A stretch of DNA of 64,000 nucleotides from Oryzomonas japonica (lineage in GTDB: Bacteria; Desulfobacterota; Desulfuromonadia; Geobacterales; Pseudopelobacteraceae): NCBI RefSeq assembly GCF_008802365.1, contig NZ_VZQZ01000005.1:1-64000 (forward strand), given 5' to 3'. A program made the position numbers and the translations under genes. Shown in pieces: positions 34,374 to 46,218 of the stretch (within the stretch, counting starts at the first letter, position 1; each line of letters begins with the position of its first letter). A model generated the notes under the pieces. It ran no database searches. It was not told where the DNA came from and saw nothing but the letters and a program-made list of their open reading frames with translations.

Positions 34374-35384
34374 TTATTCAGCCTTCAGATCCCGCGCCAT
34401 CAGTTCCGTAACCGCCTCGCGGGCCGGTTTGTCCTCGTGGAGGATCTGGTAGGTCTTCTCGACGATCGGCATCTCCACCCCCAGGCGCAGGGCGAGTTGG
34501 TGGACCGATTCCGCCGTCTTGACCCCTTCAGCCACCATGCGCATCTCCCCCAGGATGTCGGCCAGTCGCATCCCCTGGCCGAGCTTGAAGCCGACGGTGC
34601 GGTTGCGGGAGAGGTCGCCGGTGCAGGTCAGGACCAGGTCGCCCATGCCGGCCAGGCCGGCGAAGGTTGCCGGCTGCGCCCCCATGGCGCGCCCCAGCCG
34701 GTTCATCTCCGCCAGGCCGCGGGTGATCAGGGCGGCGCGGGCATTATGGCCGAAGCCGAGGCCGTCGCAGATGCCGGCGGCAATGGCGATCACGTTCTTG
34801 ACCGCTCCGCCCAGCTCCACACCGGTCACGTCGTTGTTGGTATAGACCCGGAACTGGGGGCTGCTGAAGGCCGCCTGCATGCGCCGGGCGTTGGCCTCGA
34901 CGCGGGATGCGGCTACGATCAGCGACGGGAGTTCCTGGGCCACCTCCCGGGCAAAGGTCGGCCCCGACAGGGCCACATAGCCCTCGGCCGCTTCCGGCGG
35001 CAGCAGTTGGCCGCAGATCTGGGAGACGGTCTGGAGTGTCTCCAGCTCGATCCCCTTGGAGGCGTTGGCGATAACGGTCCCGCCGCCGATAGCGGGGGCG
35101 ATCTGTTTCAGCACCCCCCGCATGACCTGCACGGGGGTCACCAGCAGGATGATGCCGCGGCCGTCGATGGCCCCGCGGAGATCCCCGGTTGCAACCAGCT
35201 TCGGCTGCAACGGAATGCCGGAAAGGTACAGGGAGTTGGTGTGGGCGGTGTTGATCTCCCGGACCAGCTCCTCCTCATAGGCCCACAGGAGGACATCGTG
35301 GTCGTTGGCCGCCAGGCGGTTGGCCAGCGCCGTTCCCCAACTCCCGCCGCCGATGACGGCTATCTGCTCGCTCTTACTCTTCAT
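34374..35384 (-). CDS. gpsA: NAD(P)H-dependent glycerol-3-phosphate dehydrogenase
   Basis: GpsA reduces dihydroxyacetone phosphate to sn-glycerol-3-phosphate for phospholipids. The 336-residue protein starts with the Rossmann signature IAVIGGGSWGTALANRLA. The catalytic-Lys region is GGAVKNVIAIAAGICDGLGFG, and NARAALITRGLAEMNRLG, GMGDLVLTCTGDLSRNRTVG and the end EMPIVEKTYQIL follow. Its start overlaps the stop of the HEAT-like gene upstream by 11 bases, so the two are coupled. Confidence 0.96.
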   Translation of the reverse strand: MKSKSEQIAVIGGGSWGTALANRLAANDHDVLLWAYEEELVREINTAHTNSLYLSGIPLQPKLVATGDLRGAIDGRGIILLVTPVQVMRGVLKQIAPAIGGGTVIANASKGIELETLQTVSQICGQLLPPEAAEGYVALSGPTFAREVAQELPSLIVAASRVEANARRMQAAFSSPQFRVYTNNDVTGVELGGAVKNVIAIAAGICDGLGFGHNARAALITRGLAEMNRLGRAMGAQPATFAGLAGMGDLVLTCTGDLSRNRTVGFKLGQGMRLADILGEMRMVAEGVKTAESVHQLALRLGVEMPIVEKTYQILHEDKPAREAVTELMARDLKAE

Positions 35385-36957
35385 CGTTGGTATAGCCTTC
35401 CTCCAGTCGCAAGTCGTACCCTTCTGCCAGGGCCTGGCGGGCCGTATCCACGCTATCCAGCACCAGGCGCCGGATAAAGGGATGGCGGCTCTCGGGCAGG
35501 AAGCCTCCCACCAGGCTTAAGGCCGTGGCCAGGGTGCGTTGGACCGCGTCGTCCTCGCTGCCGGTCTGTTGCATGTAGTCGGCGGTCAAGAGCAACCGCT
35601 TGATGATCTCGGCGCGACGCGGAATGACCATCTCGTCGCAGAACAGGTTGATCTCGGCCTCCAGAGCCTCTGCCGTCACACCCTCCACGCCGTCCTTCTC
35701 CTCCAGAGCCATGAAACGCTCGGCGGCGTCGTAGACGGCCGGTTCGGACAGGATCCACCCTTCCAGGCTCGGGTCGTCCAGCAGTTCGTTGCTGGTCATG
35801 ACGTAGCCGGGGATCTTCTCGACGATGCCGTCCAGGTGGTTCAGGCTGAAACGGGGGATGTAGGCTTCGGGTTTGAGGGAATCGGGCCGGAACAGGCGCA
35901 TGTCCACGTAAAAATCGGGCGGCAGGTAGAAACCCTGTTCGCGGCTGCGGTGGAGGGCTTCCCGCAGGGAGGCCAGGGCGTAGCCGGGATCGACCGGGAG
36001 CAGCATCTCGCCGTTGATCAGGTCCTTGAGTACGAGGTTGTATTCCTTTTCGTCCCGCATGCGATAGCTGACCGCGTTCAGGAGCCCGTCGGACTCGCCC
36101 GTCAGGATGAGCAGGGCGGCGAAGGCGGAATCGTCCAGCTTCCAGGCGAACCAGAGCGACCGCGCGCCATAGAAGTCGATGGGGCCGGCCTGGACATCGT
36201 GGAACGGCAGCGGCATGGGGAACGGTTGCGGCAGTTCCGTCGGCTCCTTGATGCCCAGGAAGGAGAGCCGCCGGATGCTGCGCCGGATCAGGTCGGCCAC
36301 GTCGCCTTCGTGGCGCCGCTCGGCTCTGGTCAGCACGTCCAGCGCACAACCGCTCTTGATCCGTCCCAGCGCCAGGATGGCCTCCCGTACGATCTCGGGC
36401 CGTTCGAAGGAGAGCAGGATCTCGAGCAGGGCCACGGCGTCGGGGGAGTTGAGTTCGGCCAACCGGTGGATCATCCGTTCGCGGAAATCATCGGTGACAT
36501 CCAGGAAGTTGTCGATGAAGCGCACCAGCCCCCGCTCGCCGTCCTTGAGGCAATCGTCGATGAACCCGTCCAGTGATGCGGCGCCGTATCCGGTCAGGGA
36601 TGCGAAGGGGGGGGCGGTGACGTCGATGCCGCTGTCGTGCAGCAGGTCCAGAAGGGCCAGCTTGCCGTCCTCTTCCAGGTCCTTGCGCTGGATGGTGATC
36701 TGGATCAACTGATCCATCCAGGCCGATGCGTCGAAAAAATCCAGCATGCAGGTGTAGCGGTAGATGGCGGTGCCGTTGTGCTCCTGCCACAGTTTGCGGA
36801 CCAGCGGGTTGAGCGCGCGTTTGCCCGATTTCTGCAGGCGTCGGCCGATGCGCTCCATCTGGTCGCCGGTCAGGTCGTCCCGTTTGAGAAAATCCAGAAG
36901 GCGTATGATGCGCCGCCGTTCCCGCAGGGATTTATCAATTTTCAAGGCTCTGGTCAT
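35374..36957 (-). CDS. HEAT-repeat-like protein of unknown function
   Basis: The protein has 527 residues and no signal peptide or membrane helix. The N-terminal half consists of short amphipathic helix pairs typical of HEAT-like solenoids (for example ALLEILLSFERPEIVREAILALGRIKSG, given in part: SFERPEIVREAILALGRI). The second half is mixed alpha/beta (AGPIDFYGARSLWFAWKLDD, DFYVDMRLFRPDSLK) with a helical end. I do not recognise the family. It is translationally coupled to gpsA and lies downstream of gyrA on the same strand. A scaffold or regulatory role is possible but unsupported. Confidence 0.6.
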   Translation of the reverse strand: MTRALKIDKSLRERRRIIRLLDFLKRDDLTGDQMERIGRRLQKSGKRALNPLVRKLWQEHNGTAIYRYTCMLDFFDASAWMDQLIQITIQRKDLEEDGKLALLDLLHDSGIDVTAPPFASLTGYGAASLDGFIDDCLKDGERGLVRFIDNFLDVTDDFRERMIHRLAELNSPDAVALLEILLSFERPEIVREAILALGRIKSGCALDVLTRAERRHEGDVADLIRRSIRRLSFLGIKEPTELPQPFPMPLPFHDVQAGPIDFYGARSLWFAWKLDDSAFAALLILTGESDGLLNAVSYRMRDEKEYNLVLKDLINGEMLLPVDPGYALASLREALHRSREQGFYLPPDFYVDMRLFRPDSLKPEAYIPRFSLNHLDGIVEKIPGYVMTSNELLDDPSLEGWILSEPAVYDAAERFMALEEKDGVEGVTAEALEAEINLFCDEMVIPRRAEIIKRLLLTADYMQQTGSEDDAVQRTLATALSLVGGFLPESRHPFIRRLVLDSVDTARQALAEGYDLRLEEGYTNDEE

Positions 36958-36971
36958 AATATTCTTATTTT

Positions 36972-37088
36972 ACCACGGCGCGCAGAGAGGCAACAGAGGA
37001 ACATCTGAGGAATTCCCTACTACAAGAATTGTTCTCGCTTTGTTCGTTCCCTTTTCCTTTTATCCGTGTCCCCTGTGCCCTCCGTGGT
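36972..37088. repeat. candidate inverted-repeat element in the gyrA-HEAT gap
   Basis: ACCACGG at 36972 faces CCGTGGT at 37082-37088. The adjoining arms (CAGAGAGGCAACAGAGG and the complement of CCCCTGTGCCCTC) also pair loosely. Elements with ACCACGGAGG-type ends occur in many bacterial genomes. Only one copy is in the window, so this is tentative. Confidence 0.4.
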
Positions 37089-37112
37089 GAATGCTTTTCA
37101 GCTTTTCAATTG

Positions 37113-39674
<2,562 letters not shown>

Positions 39675-39841
39675 TGATTCCTCTTTCAGTGGCTTCTATT
39701 TACCCGACGGTTCAGCGCTTTCCGCCGTGGGAACGCTTTTTCGACCGGAGCGGAATCCTATCACATTATTCGCGATTTGTCTCTAGTTCATGATGCGGGG
39801 GATGGTGGAGGGCTTTCCGTGCGGCGGAGTGATGGGCGGAA

Positions 39842-41485
39842 TCAATAGCGATAGCGCAGTTCCATTTTGAACAGCTGGTTCGTCCGCTGCGCCCCGTCAA
39901 CCAGATTCAGGTTGCTGATCTTCTCGACACCGTACTCCACCTGGGCGTCCACGTCGCCATAGACCGGCAGGGTCCAGAAGGCGCGCCCGGCGTGCTTGCG
40001 CTCGATGGCTTGGCCCTGTACGCGTCCGATCATACCGCGGTTGGTGTAGATGTATTCGAGGGCGAGATTGTTGCGCGTGCTGAACCAGTGACTGTAGCGG
40101 GAGAAGAAATCCTGGGTGGCGCCCCCCTGTGAGTCGCCCAGCGGCAGTCCCTTGTAGAGAAAACCTGCCGGGAAGGTACCGCTCGTGTAGAGTATCTGGT
40201 TGCCCTGGAAGAATTCGAAGCGGAAATCATCCCTCCCTTCGGCTGTCAGGCGCGGGATGAAGAAGCCGGCGACGTAGCTCTCCACGATGGGCCAGACGGA
40301 GGCGGCGTCACAGCCGGAGAATTCACCATACAATTCGGTGTTGCGCAGCCAGGGGATGCGGTAGCGCGCCTCGAACCCCGCGTTGGCCTTGGAATTGTCC
40401 GCGCTCGTGCCGCCGACAAGGCCATTCACCCAGTCACGGATGCTGTTATTGACCCCCGGGCCGCCCTGCATGCGGCCCAGGTTTAAGCCGATTTCGAGGT
40501 TATCGGTCGGTTTGGAACTGAGCTTTATGGCATAGAACCAGGGCCGGCGCTCCTGCCCATCGGTGACGGTCTTGTCCAATCGGGAAAGGATCAAGGCATA
40601 TTTCAGGTCGCCGAGCCAGGAAAGCCAGCCGGCGCGGAACGGCTCCGGGCTGGAGAGCTTGGCAATGGTGAGGTTTTCCGCATTGTTGGTCAGGGTGATA
40701 TTACCGCGGTAGCCCAGTCCCAGCCAGTTCTCATCCTTGCCGAGTTCCAACTCCAAAGCGCCCCCACCGACCTTGAAATAGCCCCGGTTGAGCCGTATGG
40801 CGGTGCCCGCTTCCGAGGTAAGCACCATCGGTTCCAGCAGCCCGGTCATCTTATCGCTGACATACCCCTCGGCCGCCCAGCGAAGCTCAGCGTTGCTTCC
40901 CTGATGGTAGACCGCACCGTCATTGTTCTCGGCCAGCGGCGTCCCTTCGCTCCCCACCTGCTGTATGTTTAACCCAGGTGTCGCCGGGCGCAGGCCCGAT
41001 CCGATCCCGAACACGCCGTCATCGCCCGGATCGTGCACCGGCCGGACATAGTTGCGTGGCGCCCCGTTCAGGTGCAGGTAGCGCATCCGGAGTGATGCGA
41101 TCGGATTGAGGTCCAAAAATTGCGGTTTGCGTTCGGGGGCCTTTTGCAGGGAAACCTCGCGGGGGAGCAGTTCGCGGGTGCGGTCGATCAGTTCGCGGGC
41201 AAAGGCCGGTACCCCGGTCCCGCCGGATTCCAGGTTCGTCTCCGCCTCCAGCATCTGGCGGGCAGCCTCGGCCTTGCTGAAGGGTTTCAGCCCCTTCACG
41301 TCGCTGGTGATCAGGCCGAACCCGGCCAATTTTTCCAGGTAGAGGTAGATCGGGCTATCAAGGGGGATGTTGGCGGAGGAAACAGCCAGACAGGTTGTCG
41401 CGGGCAATTGCACTAACAGGAACATCGCCGTCGCTGAGAGCATACACACCAAGAGGCGGCTTTTGGCATCAAAACACTTTTGCAC
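39842..41485 (-). CDS. Wzi-like capsule-assembly outer-membrane protein
   Basis: The protein has 547 residues and a signal peptide (LLVCMLSATAMFLLVQLPATTCLA). A helical start (IPLDSPIYLYLEKLAGFGLI, PFSKAEAARQML) is followed by a long beta-barrel with alternating strands that ends MELRYRY. This is the layout of the capsule assembly Wzi family, in which the barrel carries a helical bundle and binds surface polysaccharide. The start codon is GTG with AAGGA upstream. It is the last gene of the polysaccharide locus on this strand, which supports a role in attaching the polymer to the cell. Confidence 0.8.
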   Translation of the reverse strand: MQKCFDAKSRLLVCMLSATAMFLLVQLPATTCLAVSSANIPLDSPIYLYLEKLAGFGLITSDVKGLKPFSKAEAARQMLEAETNLESGGTGVPAFARELIDRTRELLPREVSLQKAPERKPQFLDLNPIASLRMRYLHLNGAPRNYVRPVHDPGDDGVFGIGSGLRPATPGLNIQQVGSEGTPLAENNDGAVYHQGSNAELRWAAEGYVSDKMTGLLEPMVLTSEAGTAIRLNRGYFKVGGGALELELGKDENWLGLGYRGNITLTNNAENLTIAKLSSPEPFRAGWLSWLGDLKYALILSRLDKTVTDGQERRPWFYAIKLSSKPTDNLEIGLNLGRMQGGPGVNNSIRDWVNGLVGGTSADNSKANAGFEARYRIPWLRNTELYGEFSGCDAASVWPIVESYVAGFFIPRLTAEGRDDFRFEFFQGNQILYTSGTFPAGFLYKGLPLGDSQGGATQDFFSRYSHWFSTRNNLALEYIYTNRGMIGRVQGQAIERKHAGRAFWTLPVYGDVDAQVEYGVEKISNLNLVDGAQRTNQLFKMELRYRY

Positions 41486-41494
41486 GGTAATCCT

Positions 41495-43423
41495 TTATGA
41501 CTTCCTGATGGGCAGAATTTTAGCGTTCCTCGTCAGGGTGGATGCAAACAGGTCGGGGCGCACCCTCTGAAATGCCGCTGGGGCCTCTCCTTGGAACGAA
41601 TAAGTGGGTCGGAACTCGGGGATTAACAGTCTCAACCCTTCCATTAAAGCAATGACGTCATTGGAACGGGCTGCGGCATAGAGCGCTTCCAATTGTTCTA
41701 CAACCGGTTCAAGGGCGATCTGCACCGGCGCAAGCACTTTGATTTTGTCATGCGAGGTCGGCATGATACCCTCACCATCCAAGAGCAGTTCCTCAAACAG
41801 TTTTTCGCCCGGCCGCAAGCCGGTAAATACGATGTCGATGTCCTCGTACGGCGTAAGCCCAGACAAGTGGATTAACTCTTCGGCCAAGTCAATGATGCGG
41901 ACCGGATCGCCCATGTCCAACACCAAAATTTCGCTGCCGGTCCCCAGGCTGCCGGCCTGCAGGACAAGCTGACTGGCTTCGGGGATGGTCATAAAATAGC
42001 GAATCACCCGCTTATCGGTAACGGTCACCGGGCCGCCTTTGGCAATCTGCTCCTTGAAGAGCGGAATAACACTCCCATTGCTCCCCAACACGTTGCCGAA
42101 GCGGACCGTTGTGAACTTGGTGGCGCTGATGCGGGAGAGCGCCTGGATGTAGATCTCCGCAGCCCTCTTGGTGGCACCCATCACATTGGTCGGGTTGACC
42201 GCCTTGTCGGTGGAGATCATGACAAAGTTCTTGACGTTATGCTGGTGGGCCGCGTCGGCGACATTCTTGGAACCGAATATATTATTGAGGACCCCTTGGG
42301 CCGGGTTGTATTCCATCATCGGCACGTGCTTGTACGCTGCGGCGTGGAACACCACGTCGGGCGCAAACTCCCCAAATATGGCCTCGACCTTCTCCCGGTC
42401 CCGAACATCGGCAATAAGCGGAAGTAACCGCAGTTCCGGAAAGTTTGCGGCAAGCTCCATTTCAATCTTGTAAAGCGGAGTCTCCGCCTGTTCGAGCATG
42501 ATAAGTTTGGCCGGCTTGAAGTGTGCTACCTGACGGCATATCTCGCTGCCGATACTTCCGGCCGCACCGGTAACCAGAACGTGCCTGCCGGTCAGGTAGT
42601 TGCCGATGAGGCCCCTGTCCAGCACAACCGGGTCTCTCCCCAACAGGTCCTCGATATCCACCTTCTTGATCTGGGATACCGAAAGCTTTCCGTCAATCAA
42701 CTCGCCAATGCTGGGCAGGGTCCTGAACGTCACATGGGCGTTTTGGTACGAGTTGACGATCTCGCGGATTATCTTCCCGCCGGCCGAGGGCATGGCAATA
42801 ATCACGTCCTCGACATCATTCATGCGGATCAGAGCCTTAAGGTGTCTCGTCGCTCCCAGCACCGGGATGCCGTGTAGCTTCATGCCTTTCTTCTCGGGAG
42901 CATCGTCAACAAAGCCGACCACGTTATAGGCCGTGTGGGGGTGCCGACGGATCTCCTTGAGCAGCATGCTGCCGGCCTCTCCGGCGCCAACGATAAGGGT
43001 GCGCGGCCCCTCGCAGTTTTTGGCAAGGACGTAACTTTCCCGATAGATGCGCCATAGCAGCCTGCTGGCGGCGACAAAGGCAAAAAGCAGAAACCAGTCG
43101 AGTAGGAAAATCGAGCGCGGGATTGGGGTGAATTGTCGGAAGAAAACGATCGCAAATATCGAAAGAATGGAGGAGAGGGTGGCTGCTTTGAATATTTCAA
43201 TGCCATCCTGCAGGGATGCATAACGCCACATGCTCTTATAGAAACCGATGGAGATGAAAACCAGCGGTTTGACTACCAGCACGACGAGCAGGCACTCCCA
43301 GAAGAGGTGGAATTCCTGAGGCGGAATGGAAAAATCGAAACGGAGCAGGAATGCCAGGCAGAGTGAGGCGCTGACGAGAAAGACGTCGCACAGGAACACA
43401 ATTATTCTGCGCTTATTGTACAT
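41495..43423 (-). CDS. WbpM/PglF-like UDP-GlcNAc 4,6-dehydratase (membrane form)
   Basis: The 642-residue protein has four N-terminal membrane helices (residues about 5-110). A first Rossmann-like domain holds RTLIVGAGEAGSMLLKEIRR, and the catalytic SDR domain starts at LVTGAAGSIGSEICRQ. The active site is of the WbpM type, MISTDKAVNPTNVMGATKR, where Met replaces the usual Tyr of Y-x3-K. It makes UDP-2-acetamido-4-keto-2,6-dideoxyhexose. GGAGG precedes the ATG at 43423, inside the end of the previous gene region. It is third in the wbpV-wbpL-wbpM order known from Pseudomonas aeruginosa O6, suggesting that QuiNAc or FucNAc is the first sugar. Confidence 0.92.
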   Translation of the reverse strand: MYNKRRIIVFLCDVFLVSASLCLAFLLRFDFSIPPQEFHLFWECLLVVLVVKPLVFISIGFYKSMWRYASLQDGIEIFKAATLSSILSIFAIVFFRQFTPIPRSIFLLDWFLLFAFVAASRLLWRIYRESYVLAKNCEGPRTLIVGAGEAGSMLLKEIRRHPHTAYNVVGFVDDAPEKKGMKLHGIPVLGATRHLKALIRMNDVEDVIIAMPSAGGKIIREIVNSYQNAHVTFRTLPSIGELIDGKLSVSQIKKVDIEDLLGRDPVVLDRGLIGNYLTGRHVLVTGAAGSIGSEICRQVAHFKPAKLIMLEQAETPLYKIEMELAANFPELRLLPLIADVRDREKVEAIFGEFAPDVVFHAAAYKHVPMMEYNPAQGVLNNIFGSKNVADAAHQHNVKNFVMISTDKAVNPTNVMGATKRAAEIYIQALSRISATKFTTVRFGNVLGSNGSVIPLFKEQIAKGGPVTVTDKRVIRYFMTIPEASQLVLQAGSLGTGSEILVLDMGDPVRIIDLAEELIHLSGLTPYEDIDIVFTGLRPGEKLFEELLLDGEGIMPTSHDKIKVLAPVQIALEPVVEQLEALYAAARSNDVIALMEGLRLLIPEFRPTYSFQGEAPAAFQRVRPDLFASTLTRNAKILPIRKS

Positions 43424-43424
43424 A

Positions 43425-44414
43425 CTATTTAACCTCCACACGGGTGCGTACCCGTGACATCACCAACCACCAACATCCAAAAAGGACAAGCCCCAAAGGG
43501 ATTGTAGCAATAGAACCGGTTTTTCTCAGGGCCAACATGCTGGAGCCAACTAAAAGTTGCAATATACCATAGCCAGCGGCGACCTGCCAGTGAGGGATGT
43601 TCATCTGGTTTGCAAACAACTGATAGAGGTGCCTGCGGTGGGCCAGGGAAAGACGGTCCCCGTCGCGCCACCGAACCGCCAACGTTGTGAGTGCGTCGGC
43701 ATAAAAGGGAAACAGGCACCCGGCAAGCACGATGAAATCGCCAAAGGATGCTGAAAGCAAGATGCAAAAGGCAGCAAACATAAAGCCGAGTAGCACGCTG
43801 CCCACATCTCCCATGAAAACCCTTGCCCTCGGCATATTCATCGGAAGGAAGCCGAGGCAGGCGGCACTGAGAGAAAATGCCATCATGCGGTAGGGTTCTG
43901 CTTGTGTTGTCAGACCGGCAAATATGCCCAAAAGAGCAAAGCCCACAAAGCCGGTTATGCCGGCAATGCCATTGATGCCGTCCATAAAATTATAGAAATT
44001 GGCGGTACCGGCCATAAATAGGCATGCAATGGGTAACAGCAGGTAAGGGGTGGCAGGTGAGGAGGAAAAGGCAGGGAGCTGCGGAAACAGCACGGCGAGA
44101 GATGCTGCAAATTGCAGAATCAAACGTGTTCGCGGCGATAGCCCCTGCCTGTCATCAAAAAAGCTTGCCAGCGAAAGTAGGGTTGCCGGAAGCCAGAAGA
44201 ATGTTGGAACTCGTAGATAGAGTGCCGATACTATGAGTGCAGCCAGGATGCCGATGCCGCCGCCACGCGGTGTGGGAAGCTCATGGGAGCTTCGGTTGTT
44301 GGGGATGTCCAGCAGGCCGAAGCGATAGGCATAACGCGACATGAGCCATGCACCGAGGAGTCCAAGGAAAAGGGCACAGCCGGGAATCGTTATTATGGCG
44401 TTATCTCCGCTCAC
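43425..44414 (-). CDS. WbpL/WecA-like polyprenyl-phosphate sugar-1-phosphate transferase
   Basis: The 329-residue polytopic enzyme of the MraY/WecA family starts O-unit synthesis by moving a sugar-1-phosphate to undecaprenyl phosphate. Motifs seen are LDIPNNRSSHELPTPRGGG, LSLASFFDDRQGLS, ANFYNFMDGINGIAG, MPRARVFMGDVGSVLLGF and the cytoplasmic HRRHLYQ loop that helps select substrate. The GTG start overlaps the upstream stop by four bases, so it is coupled to the reductase gene. With its neighbours it probably transfers UDP-QuiNAc or UDP-FucNAc. Confidence 0.93.
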   Translation of the reverse strand: MSGDNAIITIPGCALFLGLLGAWLMSRYAYRFGLLDIPNNRSSHELPTPRGGGIGILAALIVSALYLRVPTFFWLPATLLSLASFFDDRQGLSPRTRLILQFAASLAVLFPQLPAFSSSPATPYLLLPIACLFMAGTANFYNFMDGINGIAGITGFVGFALLGIFAGLTTQAEPYRMMAFSLSAACLGFLPMNMPRARVFMGDVGSVLLGFMFAAFCILLSASFGDFIVLAGCLFPFYADALTTLAVRWRDGDRLSLAHRRHLYQLFANQMNIPHWQVAAGYGILQLLVGSSMLALRKTGSIATIPLGLVLFGCWWLVMSRVRTRVEVK

Positions 44415-45376
44415 CTCTTGCCTCTTATCTGTTGCTTATACCACTCTGCCGTCTCCCGAAGCCCTTCTTCCATCGTAAAGGGAGGGACCCAGCCCAGTTC
44501 TCGCCGGATTTTAGAGCTGTCTACCGTTAGCGAGCCCGTTAGTCGATTGACCGCTGCACTCTTACCTGTCAGCTTGCCGGCCAGACGCATGAGAGAAGCA
44601 GGAAACGGCAACAAACGTGCTGGCACCCCAAGGGCGGATGCGGTGCGGTGGATGAGTTCCGGGGTAGAGACATCCTCGCCATCGCTCACCAAAAAGGTCT
44701 GCCCTGCGGCCGCAGGATGCAGAGCACACGTAGCCAGGGCATCAACTAGGTTACCGATATAGAGCAGGCTGCGTTTGTTTTTGATCGAGGCAAGTGGAAG
44801 TGGAATTCCACGGTTCACTATCTTCATCATGCTGAGAAAATTGGCTTTCACGCCCGGGCCATATACCAAGGTCGGCCTGACGATGACCACCTGCAAGCCG
44901 GTTTCTGCCGCAATTTGACGGAGTGCCTGCTCCGCCTCCCACTTGCTGATGCCATAGGGATCGGTTGGTTGAACGCAGGAATCTTCGCTGTATGGGGTAG
45001 GTGACTCTTCGCCGTTTACCTTGATAGAGCTGACAAAGATCAGACGTTTCACGCCAGCCTTGGCCGCTTCATGGGCCAGTTGTTTGGTACCCTCCGTATT
45101 CACTGTACGAAATTCGGTCAGAGGGTCTGCCGCTGGGTCATCCATAACGTGTACGCGTGCGGCCAAGTGGATGATGGTGTCGATATCACCGACAGCGTGT
45201 TGCCAAGGTGTTCCAGGCCCCAATGGGTCAATCGGAACAGGCCCCACTTCTCTAACGAGAGAGATTGGATTTTCTCCTGCCAGCAGGGTGCCGCGTACGC
45301 TGATGCCTGCTGCCAACAGTCGTGTGCAGAGGAAACGACCAACAAAACCGGTGGCTCCGGTAACTAGGGCTCTCAT
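44411..45376 (-). CDS. WbpV-like NAD-dependent epimerase/4-keto-reductase
   Basis: The 321-residue extended SDR has GATGFVGRFLCTRLL at the N-terminus, the catalytic Ser in LIFVSSIKVNGE, the Y-x3-K in PYGISKWEAEQAL and VRPTLVYGPGVKANF after it. It would reduce the 4-keto product of the WbpM-like enzyme to UDP-QuiNAc/FucNAc. That role is inferred from the conserved triple-gene order, since sequence alone fits UDP-glucose 4-epimerase-like enzymes too. It starts at the ATG at 45376 (ATGA overlap with the upstream glycosyltransferase gene), near the right-hand edge of GC-rich sequence. Confidence 0.85.
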   Translation of the reverse strand: MRALVTGATGFVGRFLCTRLLAAGISVRGTLLAGENPISLVREVGPVPIDPLGPGTPWQHAVGDIDTIIHLAARVHVMDDPAADPLTEFRTVNTEGTKQLAHEAAKAGVKRLIFVSSIKVNGEESPTPYSEDSCVQPTDPYGISKWEAEQALRQIAAETGLQVVIVRPTLVYGPGVKANFLSMMKIVNRGIPLPLASIKNKRSLLYIGNLVDALATCALHPAAAGQTFLVSDGEDVSTPELIHRTASALGVPARLLPFPASLMRLAGKLTGKSAAVNRLTGSLTVDSSKIRRELGWVPPFTMEEGLRETAEWYKQQIRGKR

Positions 45377-46140
45377 CTGGGTCTGCACACCAATTGAAAC
45401 AATTTGGTAAGGTACTTGGAGTAAACCTTGAAATAATTTGTCATTATGTCGTTTTCCGCGCACGCGCGCACTATTTCGCGATTAAGGATAAGGTTGCTGC
45501 GCAGATTTTTTGTGCTTGCGCCCCCCGTCCTCATCTTGATGATTACTTCCGGTAAATAATGATAAGAAATATGATTTTTTACCATGAATCTGGCAAGCAG
45601 TTCAAAGTCGGCAGCTATTTTATAGTCGGTTTTGTACAAACCAAAATTGTCATAACATTTTCGCTTTACAAAAAAAGTGGGATGGGGTGGCATCCATCCT
45701 GATTCAAATTTGTCCAATGCAAAATTGGCGCTGCTATAATATCTGACAATTTTATCCAATTTTTCAGGTCGGACATACACGAGATCAGCAATGAGAGCAT
45801 CTATAGGATTAATAACGAAGGCCTGCACAACCTTGGTGATTACATTTTCGTCCACATAAAAATCGTCTGCATTGAGAATGCCGACTACATCACCGGTCGC
45901 CAGCATGATTCCCTTGTTCATGGCGTCATATATACCAGAGTCCTTTTCAGATATGACTTTGCTTACCACATCTGGATAACTTTTCAATATGTCTAAAGTG
46001 TTATCTGTAGAAAGGCCATCTACGACAATATATTCAATATTAGGATAATTTTGATTTGCTACTGATTTAATAGTATCCTCAATAGTCGAGCCACTATTAA
46101 AGCTTACAGTTATCAACGATATTTTTGGTAATATATTCAA
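45373..46140 (-). CDS. glycosyltransferase family 2 (WcaA-type)
   Basis: The protein has about 255 residues and a GT-A fold with no membrane helix. Family blocks are ISLITVSFNSGSTIEDTIKS, EYIVVDGLSTDNTLDIL, DSGIYDAMNKGIMLATGD and the DxD region GILNADDFY. The start is probably TTG at 46140, with AGGAG six to seven bases upstream; a TTG two codons earlier lies too close to that site. The AT-rich composition differs sharply from the next gene downstream, so this gene marks the edge of the island. Donor and acceptor are unknown. Confidence 0.85.
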   Translation of the reverse strand: MNILPKISLITVSFNSGSTIEDTIKSVANQNYPNIEYIVVDGLSTDNTLDILKSYPDVVSKVISEKDSGIYDAMNKGIMLATGDVVGILNADDFYVDENVITKVVQAFVINPIDALIADLVYVRPEKLDKIVRYYSSANFALDKFESGWMPPHPTFFVKRKCYDNFGLYKTDYKIAADFELLARFMVKNHISYHYLPEVIIKMRTGGASTKNLRSNLILNREIVRACAENDIMTNYFKVYSKYLTKLFQLVCRPR

Positions 46141-46218
46141 AGTCAATCTCCTAGACTATGTCACATGGCAGCAAGTATTTATGCACCACTCCATAACCTC
46201 AAATTAAATCGTAAACAA

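Noticed and set aside
36600-36615. G8 runs in the HEAT-like gene and in galT as phase-variation sites
   Set aside because: Runs of seven or eight G/C are common in these GC-rich genes; no composition contrast as in wzy.
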